Assembly (NCBI GenBank): GCA_040752855.1
Contig: JBFMHP010000027.1
Coordinates: 18,836 to 82,835 of the forward strand
DNA length: 64,000 nt
Direction: 5' to 3'
DNA from: JBFMHP01 sp040752855
Lineage (GTDB): Bacteria; Pseudomonadota; Gammaproteobacteria; RBG-16-57-12
The translations under genes were made by a program, and so were the position numbers. This document shows positions 24,559 to 33,188 of the stretch, piece by piece. The notes beneath the pieces are model-generated. The model saw only the letters and a list, made by a program, of their open reading frames with translations. It did not search any database and was not told the DNA's origin. Each line of letters opens with the position of its first letter. Position 1 is the first letter of the stretch.

Positions 24559-26697
24559 TTACGAAGTGATCAGATCCGCCGGCAGGATCGGCAGTTTCCG
24601 CACCCGGACCCCGGTCGCCACGTAGAGGGCATTGGCGATGGCGGGCGCGATGGGTGGAACGCCGACCTCCCCGATGCCCCCCGGGGCCTCGGTGCTGGGG
24701 ACGATATGCACGTCGATCAGCGGCGTCTCATCCATCCGCAGCAGCGGGAAGTCGTGAAAATTGGCCTGCTGCACGCGGCCCTTGCCGATGGTGATGGCGC
24801 CCTTGAGGGTGGCGGTCATGCCGAAGATGATGCCGCCTTCGAGTTGTGCCCGGACGGTGTCGGGATTGACCACGATGCCGCAGTCGACCGCGCACACCAC
24901 CCGATGCACGCGGACGCCGCCCTGCGTGTCGACCGAGACCTCCGCCACCTGCGCCACGTGACTGCCGAAACATGAGGCGTAGGCGATGCCTTGATGCCGG
25001 TTCCCGGGCCCGGTGCTGCCCCAGCCCGCCTTTTCCGCTGCGAGCTTAGTTACCGCCGCCGCCCGGGGCGACTGCGCCAGCAGTTTCAGCCTGAAATGAT
25101 AAGGGTCCTGTCTTGCCGCCGCGGCCAGCTCATCGATGAAGCTCTCGACGATGAAACCGTTCTGCGAATGCCCCACCGAGCGCCACGAACCCACCGGCAC
25201 CGGATGGTCCGCCTGGCTGAATCGCACCCGGAAGTTCGGCATGGGGTAGGGCAGATGCGTGGCGCCGCCGCTCGATTTGCCGAGCGAATCGCCCACGATG
25301 TGGTGCTCCCACGATACGATGTTGCCGCTCGCATCGAGGGATGCAGTCAGGCGATTGTAGGTCGCCGGCCGGTAATGGTCATGCTGGATGTCTTCTTCGC
25401 GGGTCCAGATCAACTTGACCGGCGCACCGACCGCCTTGGAGATCTGCACCGCCTCGGCCACGAAATCCTGGTCGAGGCGCCGGCCGAATCCGCCGCCGAG
25501 CAGGGTGGTGTTGACCTGGACGTCTTGCAGCGGCGCACGATCGATCTTGCGGCGCAGCTTGTTCAGGAATTCCCGGGGACGCGACAGTCCCTCGGCGGCC
25601 GCCACCTCCTGGGCCGCGCTGGGCGACTGGGTCGGGACCCACACCTCGCAGCGGCCGTCGTGGACGTAGGCGGTGCAGTTCATGGGCTCCATCGTGGCGT
25701 GGGCTTGAAACGGCGCCTCGTAGACGGCGCGGAGGGTTTGCACTGCCGGCGCGGCGGGGGCGGACTCTTCGCGCACGATCTCACCGGCATCGGATTCGGC
25801 CAGCGCGGCGAACCGCGCGAAGATCGCCCCTTGATCGAGCGTTGCGTGCGGGCCTTCGTCCCACTCGATCGTGAGCGCGTCGGCACCCTGTTTCGCGGCC
25901 CAGAAATGGTCGGCGACCACGGCCACACCCGACTCGATGACGACCACATGCCGCACGCCGGGAACCTGGCGGGCGCGGCTCTCGTCGAGGCGCGCCAATC
26001 TGCCGCCGAACACCGGGCAGTGCCGGATGGTGGCCACGAGCATGCCCGGCACGTTGACATCGATGCCAAAGATCGCGCTGCCGGTGGTCTTGGCCACGCA
26101 GTCGGTGGGCAGCGGGTTGCTGCCGATCAGACGGAATTGCTCCGGCTGCTTGAGCGTGACTTCAGCGGGCACCGGCTGGCGCGCCGCATCATCGCAGAGT
26201 TCCCGGTAAGAAAACTGCCGCCCGCTCGGCGCATGGACGACCGCGCCGTTTTCCGCGCGGCATTCCGCAACCGGCACCGCCCATTTTGTTGCCGCCGCGG
26301 CGATGAGCATCATGCGTGCGGTGGCCCCGGCGCGGCGCAACACATCCCAGCCTTGGCGTACGCTGGTGCTGCCGCCGGTCGATTGTGATCCGAATTCCTC
26401 GCTGAGGGGTGCGCGCTCGATGGTGATCGCATCCAGGCTGACTTCGAGTTCCTCCGCGATCAACATCGGGATGGAGGTCATCACGCCCTGGCCCATCTCC
26501 GACTCGGCGAGAAACACCGTCACCCCGCGCGTGCGCGAGATGGCAAGCCAGGCGTTGGGGCGGAATACGGCCTCGCCGGCCGGCGTGGCGCCATTGCGGC
26601 CGCAACCCGGCAGCGTGAAACCGAGCGTCAATCCTCCGGTGGTGGCCGCGGTCAGCTTGATGAACTGGCGGCGCGTCATGTCGAACGGGCCGCTCAT
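24559..26697 (-). CDS. Molybdopterin-binding aldehyde/isoquinoline oxidoreductase large subunit, Tat-exported (IorB-like)
   Basis: 712 residues of the xanthine oxidase superfamily in the single-chain IorB arrangement. A Tat signal (TRRQFIKLTAATTGG) directs the folded enzyme to the periplasm. ESEMGQGVMTSIPML is the Mo-cofactor segment; GGGFGRRLDQDF and the C-terminal GEVGVPPIAPAIANAL (catalytic Glu) are present. With the small 2Fe-2S subunit it oxidises an aldehyde or N-heterocycle; the substrate is not readable. I chose ATG at 26697, which overlaps the iorA end by 4 bases and gives the signal near the N-terminus. A following cysteine (LPGCG) may be a lipidation or cleavage site. Confidence 0.88.
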   Translation of the reverse strand: MSGPFDMTRRQFIKLTAATTGGLTLGFTLPGCGRNGATPAGEAVFRPNAWLAISRTRGVTVFLAESEMGQGVMTSIPMLIAEELEVSLDAITIERAPLSEEFGSQSTGGSTSVRQGWDVLRRAGATARMMLIAAAATKWAVPVAECRAENGAVVHAPSGRQFSYRELCDDAARQPVPAEVTLKQPEQFRLIGSNPLPTDCVAKTTGSAIFGIDVNVPGMLVATIRHCPVFGGRLARLDESRARQVPGVRHVVVIESGVAVVADHFWAAKQGADALTIEWDEGPHATLDQGAIFARFAALAESDAGEIVREESAPAAPAVQTLRAVYEAPFQAHATMEPMNCTAYVHDGRCEVWVPTQSPSAAQEVAAAEGLSRPREFLNKLRRKIDRAPLQDVQVNTTLLGGGFGRRLDQDFVAEAVQISKAVGAPVKLIWTREEDIQHDHYRPATYNRLTASLDASGNIVSWEHHIVGDSLGKSSGGATHLPYPMPNFRVRFSQADHPVPVGSWRSVGHSQNGFIVESFIDELAAAARQDPYHFRLKLLAQSPRAAAVTKLAAEKAGWGSTGPGNRHQGIAYASCFGSHVAQVAEVSVDTQGGVRVHRVVCAVDCGIVVNPDTVRAQLEGGIIFGMTATLKGAITIGKGRVQQANFHDFPLLRMDETPLIDVHIVPSTEAPGGIGEVGVPPIAPAIANALYVATGVRVRKLPILPADLITS

Positions 26698-27173
26698 GAC
26701 GGTGCATCGCCCTGATCGTGCGCGGCGCGCTGGATGGCGCGCCGCACGCGCGGGTAGGTGCCGCAGCGGCACAATACCCGCGACATGGCGCGGTCGATGT
26801 CGTTGTCATCGGGCGCCGCGGTTTCCGCCAGCAGCGCCGCGGCGGCCATGATCTGGCCGGACTGGCAATAGCCGCACTGCGGCACGCGTTCGTCACGCCA
26901 GGCGCGCTGCACCGGGTGGTCGCCGGTGTCAGAGAGTCCCTCGATGGTGGTGATGTGCCGGCCGGCCGCATCGGCCACCGGCAGCGTGCAGGAGGTGACC
27001 GCCTTGCCGTCGATGTGCACCAGGCAAGTACCGCAGGCGCCGATGCCGCAGCTGTATTTGGTGCCGGTCAACCCGATGAGGTCGCGCAGCACCCACAACA
27101 GGGGCATGCCGGGGTCTGCCTCGATCTCATGGAGCCGATCGTTGATATGCAGTTTGAACAACTGTCGAGTCAT
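26694..27173 (-). CDS. [2Fe-2S] small subunit of the molybdenum hydroxylase (IorA-like)
   Basis: 159 residues with two iron-sulfur domains. The plant ferredoxin-type site is Cys42, Cys47, Cys50 and Cys62 (SCGIGACGTC). The all-helical second site has QCGYCQSGQIM and LCRCGTYPRVRRAI. It passes electrons from the Mo subunit encoded just downstream. No FAD subunit is present, as in IorAB-type enzymes, which likely use a cytochrome or other acceptor. The start at 27173 (MTRQLFKLHIND) matches the family; the longer frame upstream is not supported. Confidence 0.92.
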   Translation of the reverse strand: MTRQLFKLHINDRLHEIEADPGMPLLWVLRDLIGLTGTKYSCGIGACGTCLVHIDGKAVTSCTLPVADAAGRHITTIEGLSDTGDHPVQRAWRDERVPQCGYCQSGQIMAAAALLAETAAPDDNDIDRAMSRVLCRCGTYPRVRRAIQRAAHDQGDAPS

Positions 27174-27368
27174 GTTAACCATCTCCATCGGTTCAGCGGT
27201 TGTGGCGCCAGTCGTCGATGCACGGGATGATAGCAAATAATGTAAATGCCGGATAAGGCAGCGCGGCCGCAGTCCAGTGCCCGGCTTTATGTGAAAGATG
27301 CTGAACCACGAGCGTGATTGGCGTATCATGCGCCTTTTTATCATCTCCAGCGAAAGACCTCACGCGTT

Positions 27369-28154
27369 ATGACCCTGTTGCTTATCGTTTTATTCTGCCT
27401 GATCGGCGGCCTGCTCAGCGTGGTTGCCGCCTCGGCGTTTCTGCTGATCGGCGACGGGGTGCGCGTGCGGCTGCTGCCGCACCTGGTCAGTTACGCCATC
27501 GGCGCGCTGCTGGGCGCCGCGTTCCTCGGTCTGCTGCCGCACGCGCTGGAGTCGCCCGGCATCGAGGAGGCGCACGGCATTACGTTCGCGGTGCTGCTCG
27601 GCGTGCTGGGATTTTTCCTGCTGGAGAAGATGGTGCTGTGGCGCCATTGTCACTCGACGCATTGCGAGGCGCATGCGCCGGAGGAGGGTCATCACCACCC
27701 CCATCCGTCCCCGGCCGGATCGCTGGTGGTGGTCGGCGATACCATCCACAATTTCGTCGACGGCGTGCTGATCGCGGCGGCATTTTTGACCGACACCCAC
27801 TTGGGCATCGTCACGGCGCTGGCCGTGGCGGCCCACGAGATCCCGCAAGAGCTGGGGGATTTCGTGATCCTCCTCAATAGCGGCTACACCCGCGCCAAGG
27901 CGCTGGCGCTGAACATTCTCTCCTCTCTGGGCACCGTGGTCGGCGGCGTGCTGGCCTACTTCGCGCTGCGCGAGGTAGAAGCCTGGTTGCCGTATATCCT
28001 CGCCGTCGCCGCGGCCAGTTTCATCTATGTGGCCGTGGCCGATCTCATCCCGGGTCTGCACAAAAAGGTGCAACTGAGCGCCACACTCCAGCAGGGATTG
28101 TTGATCGCCTCTGGCGTGCTCACCATCTACATCGCGCACAGCACCTTGCATTGA
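27369..28154 (+). CDS. ZIP family metal transporter
   Basis: 261-residue membrane protein with about eight helices. A histidine-rich loop (HCHSTHCEAH, then HHHPHP) lies between helices III and IV. The ZIP pore signatures are present: HNFVDG in helix IV and AAHEIPQELGDF (HEIPQE) in helix V. It likely imports Zn2+ or another divalent cation, though some ZIPs export. Start at 27369 gives a helix at once (MTLLLIVLFCLIGG). It is divergent to the iorA operon and followed by the GcvR-like gene after 49 bases. Confidence 0.88.
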   Translation: MTLLLIVLFCLIGGLLSVVAASAFLLIGDGVRVRLLPHLVSYAIGALLGAAFLGLLPHALESPGIEEAHGITFAVLLGVLGFFLLEKMVLWRHCHSTHCEAHAPEEGHHHPHPSPAGSLVVVGDTIHNFVDGVLIAAAFLTDTHLGIVTALAVAAHEIPQELGDFVILLNSGYTRAKALALNILSSLGTVVGGVLAYFALREVEAWLPYILAVAAASFIYVAVADLIPGLHKKVQLSATLQQGLLIASGVLTIYIAHSTLH

Positions 28155-28203
28155 GCGCCGCGGTTGCAGTAGCTTGGGTCAAAATCTTCAAAGGGTTCAT
28201 GCG

Positions 28204-28728
28204 ATGACGAAATGGTATATGTTGACGCTGGTCGGCAAGGACCGGTCCGGGATCGTGGCAAAAGTAACCGCGGCCCTCTATGACGGCGGCTGCAATCTCG
28301 GCGAGGCCTCCATGATGCGGCTGGGCGGTAATTTCACCATCATGCTGATGGTGCAGACCACGCACAAGGTCAAGGAACTCACCGACATGCTGGAGCCAGT
28401 GGTCGATTCGCTCGGACTCAGCCTGCATGTCGACCAGATCGAAGGCCGGCTGCACGACCATCCGATTCCGAATGTGCGCATCACGGTGTTTGGCGCGGAT
28501 CGCGCCGGCATCGTCGCGCACGTCACCGGCGTGCTGGCCGAGACCGGGTTCAATATCTTGGATCTCACCTCCGATGTCGCCGGCAGTATCGAGAAGCCCA
28601 TCTACGTCATGCAGATCGAAGGCACCTCGCACGAGGGAATCGACACCCTGCGCAAGGCGCTGGCCTTCATCAAACAGGAAGACGGCATTGAGGTGCGCGT
28701 TGAAGAGCTGGAAACCTTGATAGGCTGA
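28204..28728 (+). CDS. GcvR-like double ACT-domain protein
   Basis: 174 residues made of two ACT domains (about residues 5-75 and 90-165), the first with VGKDRSGIVAKVTAAL, the second with GADRAGIVAHVTGVL. GcvR in E. coli binds GcvA and represses the glycine-cleavage operon when glycine is scarce; this protein shares the layout. Many proteobacterial GcvR-like proteins lack a GcvA partner, so the target is open. Start at 28204 (MTKWYMLTLVG). It ends 2 bases before the peptide deformylase gene, so the two are one unit. Confidence 0.78.
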   Translation: MTKWYMLTLVGKDRSGIVAKVTAALYDGGCNLGEASMMRLGGNFTIMLMVQTTHKVKELTDMLEPVVDSLGLSLHVDQIEGRLHDHPIPNVRITVFGADRAGIVAHVTGVLAETGFNILDLTSDVAGSIEKPIYVMQIEGTSHEGIDTLRKALAFIKQEDGIEVRVEELETLIG

Positions 28729-28730
28729 CG

Positions 28731-29231
28731 ATGGCATTGCTGGAGATACTTACCTTTCCGGATGAGCGCCTCAAGCGCGTCAGCGATCCGGTGACGGTCT
28801 TCGATGAGGAACTGCGCGCCTTCATCCGCGCGCTCGACGAGACCCGCCTGCATGCGCCCGGCTGCGTGGGTATAGCCGCGCCGCAGGTCGGGCGCACGCA
28901 GCGCATTGTCATCGTCGATTTGACCGGGAAGAAGATGTCGCATCACGGTCACATGGTGTTGATCAATCCGGAGATCCTGAGTTGGGACGGCATGGCGGCG
29001 GGGCGCGAGGGTTGTCTCTCGGTGCCGGATTTTACCGGCAACGTGATTCGCGCCGAGCGCATCACGCTCACGGCCTGTGATGTTGGCGGCGAGGAGCGGC
29101 GGTATGAATTCGAGGGCTTCGAGGCGCGCGCGGTGCAGCACGAGCTGGATCATCTGGATGGGCTGCTGTTTCTCGATCGGCTGGTGAGCCGTACCAAGGA
29201 TCTGTTCCGGCGCAAGGTCTACCAGAAATAA
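28731..29231 (+). CDS. def: Peptide deformylase (probable second copy)
   Basis: 166 residues with all three deformylase motifs: CVGIAAPQVG (motif I), EGCLSVP (motif II, metal Cys) and QHELDH (motif III, metal His and catalytic Glu). Removes the formyl group from nascent proteins. The first glycine of motif I (usual GxGxAAxQ) is Cys here. It is not beside fmt, the usual partner of the housekeeping copy, so it may be a paralogue. It follows the GcvR-like gene by 2 bases. Confidence 0.9.
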   Translation: MALLEILTFPDERLKRVSDPVTVFDEELRAFIRALDETRLHAPGCVGIAAPQVGRTQRIVIVDLTGKKMSHHGHMVLINPEILSWDGMAAGREGCLSVPDFTGNVIRAERITLTACDVGGEERRYEFEGFEARAVQHELDHLDGLLFLDRLVSRTKDLFRRKVYQK

Positions 29232-29234
29232 AGG

Positions 29235-29510
29235 CTATCTCGCTTGCGGATAGTTAAGCACCGACAGCTTGTTGGCCTTGGCGAAATGCAGGATATAGCT
29301 GAACATCTCCGGATGGAGCTGTTCGACCGAGGGATCGATCGAGACGCACTTGATGCCGTTGATGGTGAGGGGGTGCAGTAAGGGCGAATAGTTGATGCGG
29401 TGATCACGCCCATATTTGGACAGGGCGCCGCACATGCGCTCCGCCCAGTCGCTCGGCCGGAATTGGCGCCCGTCGGTGGTGATCCCCTCGATGATGATTC
29501 GCTCAGACAT
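29235..29510 (-). CDS. DUF3579 family protein
   Basis: 91-residue soluble protein starting MSERIIIEGIT with FRPSDWAERMCGAL, the pattern I recognise as DUF3579, a small family of beta- and gammaproteobacteria without known function. It ends 3 bases from the end of def in convergent orientation. Upstream lies a hairpin (ACGGCT/AGCCGT, 29521-29536) and the ilvB promoter region on the other strand. No function is assigned. Confidence 0.8.
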   Translation of the reverse strand: MSERIIIEGITTDGRQFRPSDWAERMCGALSKYGRDHRINYSPLLHPLTINGIKCVSIDPSVEQLHPEMFSYILHFAKANKLSVLNYPQAR

Positions 29511-29671
29511 GCTATCTACGACGGCTGTGGAGCCGTAAACTTTAATTGCCGCGCATCATCGCATAATTCCCCCGACATTTGTAGTGTCGCAGGGAAAGTC
29601 GTCTTGAATTTCACAATAATTCACCATTCATGCGTCGGGCCATTTCACGATGTGAATGATGAATTTAGGCT

Positions 29672-29701
29672 TTGTCATTTCATCCCCGCGCAGAATATAA
29701 T
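29672..29701 (+). promoter_or_regulatory. Sigma70 promoter of ilvB-ilvN-ilvC
   Basis: TTGTCA (29672-29677) is followed by an 18-base spacer and TATAAT (29696-29701), a perfect -10. The start of transcription would be near 29708, giving a leader of about 55 bases before the ilvB GTG. The leader is too short for a classical attenuator; only a small CCCG/CGGG hairpin is seen in it. Confidence 0.8.
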
Positions 29702-29762
29702 CCCGAGTTTAGATATCGAAAATTCATGCCCGTTGCGGGTAATCGAGCAGGGGAGACAGTGT

Positions 29763-31457
29763 GTGGAATTGACCGGTGCCGACATTCTGGTTCGTTGTTT
29801 GGCAGACGAAGGCGTCGACTATTTGTTTGGCTATCCTGGCGGGGCGGTGCTGCATATCTATGATTCGCTCTACAAACAGGACAAGGTCAATCATATCTTG
29901 GTGCGCCATGAGCAGGCGGCCACCCATGCGGCCGATGGTTATGCGCGCTCGACCGGCAAGCCCGGCGTGGTGCTGGTAACCTCCGGCCCCGGCGCGACCA
30001 ATGCCGTGACCGGCATCGCCACGGCCTATATGGATTCCATTCCGATGGTGGTGATCACGGGCCAGGTCCCGACCAGCCTCATCGGCAACGACGCCTTCCA
30101 GGAGGTCGATTCGATCGGCATCACGCGCCCCTGCGTCAAACACAACTTCCTGGTCAAGGATGTCAAAGATCTCGCAGTCACGCTGAAAAAGGCCTTTTAC
30201 ATTGCGACGACCGGCCGCCCCGGCCCCGTGGTCGTGGACATCCCTAAGGATGTCACCGCGGCCAAGACCGAGTACCACTATCCGAAGAAGGTCGAGATCC
30301 GCTCCTATAACCCGACCACCAAGGGTCACCCCAAGCAGATCAAGCGGGCGGTGGAGCTGATGCTTTCGGCCAAGCGCCCGATGATTTACACCGGCGGCGG
30401 TGTGATCCTGGACGATGCCTCCAAACAGCTCGTGGAGATGACGCGGCTGCTGGGCTATCCCATCACTAACACTCTGATGGGCCTGGGCGCCTATCCGGCC
30501 TCCGACAAGCAGTTCCTCGGCATGCTGGGCATGCACGGCACTTATGAAGCCAATATGGCGATGCACCACTGCGATGTGCTGATCGCCATCGGTGCGCGCT
30601 TCGATGACCGCGTGACTGGCAACGTCAAGAAATTCTGCCCGGACGCGCGGATCGTCCATGTCGACGTGGACCCCTCGTCGATCTCCAAGAACGTGAAGGT
30701 CGATGTGCCGATCGTCGGCACCGTCGGCAGCGTGCTCAAGGAGATGCTGAAGATTCTCAAAGAGGAAGGCGGCGCGCCTGACAAGGAGGCGCTTGCCGCC
30801 TGGTGGAAGCTGATCAGTGAATGGCGCGCGATGAACTGCCTGAAGTATGAGCAGAGCAGTGAAGTGATCAAGCCGCAATACGTCGTGCAGATGCTGCACA
30901 AGGTGACCAAGGGGGATGCCTACGTCTGCTCGGATGTCGGCCAGCACCAGATGTTCGCCGCGCAGTTCTACGGCTTCGACAAGCCGCGCCGCTGGATCAA
31001 TTCCGGCGGCCTCGGTACAATGGGCTTCGGTCTGCCGGCGGCGATGGGCGTGCAGTTCGCCTTCCCGGATGCCAAGGTGGCGTGCGTCACGGGCGAGGGC
31101 AGCATCCAGATGAATATCCAGGAGCTCTCGACCTGCAAGCAGTACGGATTGCCGATCAAGATCGTCAATCTCAATAACCGCTATCTGGGCATGGTCCGGC
31201 AGTGGCAGGAGTTTTTCTACGACCGGCGCTATTCCATGTCCTACATGGACGCCTTGCCGGATTTCGTCAAGCTCGCCGAGAGTTACGGCCATGTCGGCAT
31301 GCGCATCGAAAAACCCTCTGATGTCGAAGGGGCGCTGATCGAGGCCTTCAAGCTGAAAGACCGCTTGGTGTTTCTGGACTTCATCACCGATCAACAAGAA
31401 AACGTCTATCCCATGATTCCTGCCGGTGCAGGTCTCAATGAAATGATTTTGGTGTAA
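29763..31457 (+). CDS. ilvB: Acetolactate synthase large subunit
   Basis: First common step in valine, leucine and isoleucine synthesis, ThDP- and FAD-dependent. 564 residues. Glu50 (RHEQAATHAADGYAR) is the ThDP-activating glutamate; the ThDP/Mg motif is TGEGSIQMNIQELSTC. GGGVILDDASK lies in the middle FAD-binding domain. I chose GTG at 29763 (MELTGADILVRCL) because AGGGGAGA lies 8 bases upstream and this is the family start; the open frame upstream includes the promoter. Two bases separate it from ilvN. Confidence 0.95.
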   Translation: MELTGADILVRCLADEGVDYLFGYPGGAVLHIYDSLYKQDKVNHILVRHEQAATHAADGYARSTGKPGVVLVTSGPGATNAVTGIATAYMDSIPMVVITGQVPTSLIGNDAFQEVDSIGITRPCVKHNFLVKDVKDLAVTLKKAFYIATTGRPGPVVVDIPKDVTAAKTEYHYPKKVEIRSYNPTTKGHPKQIKRAVELMLSAKRPMIYTGGGVILDDASKQLVEMTRLLGYPITNTLMGLGAYPASDKQFLGMLGMHGTYEANMAMHHCDVLIAIGARFDDRVTGNVKKFCPDARIVHVDVDPSSISKNVKVDVPIVGTVGSVLKEMLKILKEEGGAPDKEALAAWWKLISEWRAMNCLKYEQSSEVIKPQYVVQMLHKVTKGDAYVCSDVGQHQMFAAQFYGFDKPRRWINSGGLGTMGFGLPAAMGVQFAFPDAKVACVTGEGSIQMNIQELSTCKQYGLPIKIVNLNNRYLGMVRQWQEFFYDRRYSMSYMDALPDFVKLAESYGHVGMRIEKPSDVEGALIEAFKLKDRLVFLDFITDQQENVYPMIPAGAGLNEMILV

Positions 31458-31459
31458 CT

Positions 31460-31954
31460 ATGCGGCACATCATATCGATACTCCTGGAAAACGAGTCGGG
31501 TGCGCTGTCGCGCGTGGTAGGGCTGTTTTCGGCCCGCGGCTACAATATCGAATCGCTGAGCGTGGCGCCGACCGAGGACCCGTCGCTTTCACGCATGACG
31601 ATTGTCACGCGCGGGTCGGACGAGATCATCGAGCAGATCGTCAAACAGCTCAACAAGCTCATCGAGGTGGTCAAGCTGATCGATCTCACCGAAGGGGCGC
31701 ACATCGAGCGCGAGATGATGATGATCAAGGTCGGTACCTCCAACGGCAACGCCCGGGAAGAGGTCAAGCGCCTCGCTGATATCTTCCGCGGCCGCATCAT
31801 CGATGTCAGCGATGAGACCTACACCATCGAGCTGACGGGCACGGGCGACAAGCTGGATGCCTTCATCAGCACCCTGGGCGAAGTCCCGATCCTGGAGACC
31901 GTTCGTTCGGGGGTGTCGGCCATCTCGCGCGGACCCAAGGGGTTGGGTCTATAG
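31460..31954 (+). CDS. ilvN: Acetolactate synthase small (regulatory) subunit
   Basis: 164 residues, the long IlvH-type form: N-terminal ACT domain (RHIISILLENESGALSRVVG, residues ~2-78) that binds valine for feedback control, then the C-terminal regulatory domain (RGRIIDVSDETYTIELTG). The ACT start is canonical. It lies 2 bases after ilvB and about 70 bases before ilvC. Confidence 0.95.
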   Translation: MRHIISILLENESGALSRVVGLFSARGYNIESLSVAPTEDPSLSRMTIVTRGSDEIIEQIVKQLNKLIEVVKLIDLTEGAHIEREMMMIKVGTSNGNAREEVKRLADIFRGRIIDVSDETYTIELTGTGDKLDAFISTLGEVPILETVRSGVSAISRGPKGLGL

Positions 31955-32026
31955 GTTTTCGGGGACTGGGAGTTCCCGGTCCAATTCAAGTTTTGATATT
32001 CACTTAAGTTAGAAGGAAGAGCTTCA

Positions 32027-33043
32027 ATGGCACTGAACATTTATTACGACAAAGACTGCGACATCTCGCTGATCAAGAGCAAGAAGGTCGCGATCATCGG
32101 CTATGGCTCGCAAGGCCATGCTCATGCCTGCAACCTGAAGGATTCGGGCGTGGATGTCGTGGTGGGTCTGCGTCCGGGTTCGGCGACGGTCAAGAAGGCG
32201 GAAAACGCCGGTCTGAAAGTGGCGTCGGTCCCCGAAGCGGTGAAATCCGCCGATGTGGTGATGATCCTGACCCCCGATGAATTCCAGTCCGTGCTGTATC
32301 GCAACGAGATCGAGCCGAACCTGAAGAAGGGCGCCACCCTGGCCTTCGCCCACGGCTTCAGCATCCTTTACAACCAAATCGTCCCGCGCGCCGATTTGGA
32401 CGTGATCATGATCGCACCCAAGGCCCCGGGTCACACGGTACGCAATGAATTCGTCAAGGGCGGCGGCATTCCCGATCTGATCGCCATTCACCAGAACGCC
32501 TCCGGCAATGCCAAGAAGCTGGCGCTCTCGTATGCCTCCGCCATCGGCGGCGGCCGCACCGGCATTATCGAAACCACCTTCAAGGATGAGACCGAGACCG
32601 ATCTGTTCGGCGAACAAGCCGTGTTGTGCGGCGGCGCGGTCGAGCTGGTCAAGGCCGGATTCGAGACCCTGGTGGAAGCCGGCTATGCGCCGGAAATGGC
32701 CTATTTCGAGTGTCTGCACGAACTCAAGCTCATCGTCGACCTGATGTACGAGGGCGGCATCGCCAACATGAACTACTCGATTTCCAACAATGCCGAGTAC
32801 GGCGAATATGTCACCGGCCCGCGCGTGATCAACGAGCAAAGCCGCGCGGCGATGCGCGAGGCGCTGAAGAACATCCAGACCGGTGAATACGCCAAGCGTT
32901 TCATCCTGGAAGGCCAGACCAACTATCCGCAAATGACGGCGATGCGCCGCTTGAATGCCGCCCATCCCATCGAGCAGGTAGGTGAGAAGCTGCGCACCAT
33001 GATGCCGTGGATCACCAAGATCGTGGATAAGAGCAAGAACTGA
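32027..33043 (+). CDS. ilvC: Ketol-acid reductoisomerase (NADP+)
   Basis: Second step of branched-chain synthesis: isomerisation and NADPH reduction of acetolactate. 338 residues, the short class I form. The Rossmann motif is GYGSQGHAHACNL, with GLRPGSATV in the cofactor loop. The C-terminal knotted domain has the metal-binding DETETDLFGEQ and the GIANMNYSISN segment. It follows ilvN after 72 bases and ends at a strong terminator, so ilvBNC is one operon. Confidence 0.97.
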   Translation: MALNIYYDKDCDISLIKSKKVAIIGYGSQGHAHACNLKDSGVDVVVGLRPGSATVKKAENAGLKVASVPEAVKSADVVMILTPDEFQSVLYRNEIEPNLKKGATLAFAHGFSILYNQIVPRADLDVIMIAPKAPGHTVRNEFVKGGGIPDLIAIHQNASGNAKKLALSYASAIGGGRTGIIETTFKDETETDLFGEQAVLCGGAVELVKAGFETLVEAGYAPEMAYFECLHELKLIVDLMYEGGIANMNYSISNNAEYGEYVTGPRVINEQSRAAMREALKNIQTGEYAKRFILEGQTNYPQMTAMRRLNAAHPIEQVGEKLRTMMPWITKIVDKSKN

Positions 33044-33064
33044 TCTTGCTTTAGGTAATGATGT

Positions 33065-33098
33065 AAAGGGGGAGAAGCCAAAGGCTTCTCCCCCTTTT
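33065..33098 (+). terminator. Strong intrinsic terminator after ilvC
   Basis: A perfect 12-bp stem, GGGGGAGAAGCC (33068-33079) with GGCTTCTCCCCC (33083-33094), loop AAA, flanked by AAA and TTTT. Separates ilvBNC from pssA. Confidence 0.93.
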
Positions 33099-33188
33099 GC
33101 ATTCCGGCCGATGGATTGAAGAGACTGGCAATATCCAGCGCGCTGTACCACAATAGGCCGCACAAAAGACAGAGCTCACAGGGGCGAT

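Noticed and set aside
24991..26388. 465-codon frame on the plus strand opposite the IorB-like gene
   Set aside because: Arg/Gly/His-rich shadow of a well-supported gene on the other strand.
29659..29700. A 13-codon ORF with Leu, Val, Ile, Ile upstream of ilvB as an attenuation leader peptide
   Set aside because: It overlaps the likely ilvB promoter (29672-29701), so it would not be transcribed from it, and no alternative stems or terminator follow.
29400..29762. N-terminal extension of ilvB
   Set aside because: It spans the promoter and the DUF3579 gene; GTG at 29763 has a good ribosome site and the family start.
29724..31397. 557-codon open frame antisense to ilvB
   Set aside because: It mirrors the codon pattern of ilvB in a GC-rich genome; no ribosome site and no recognisable domain.
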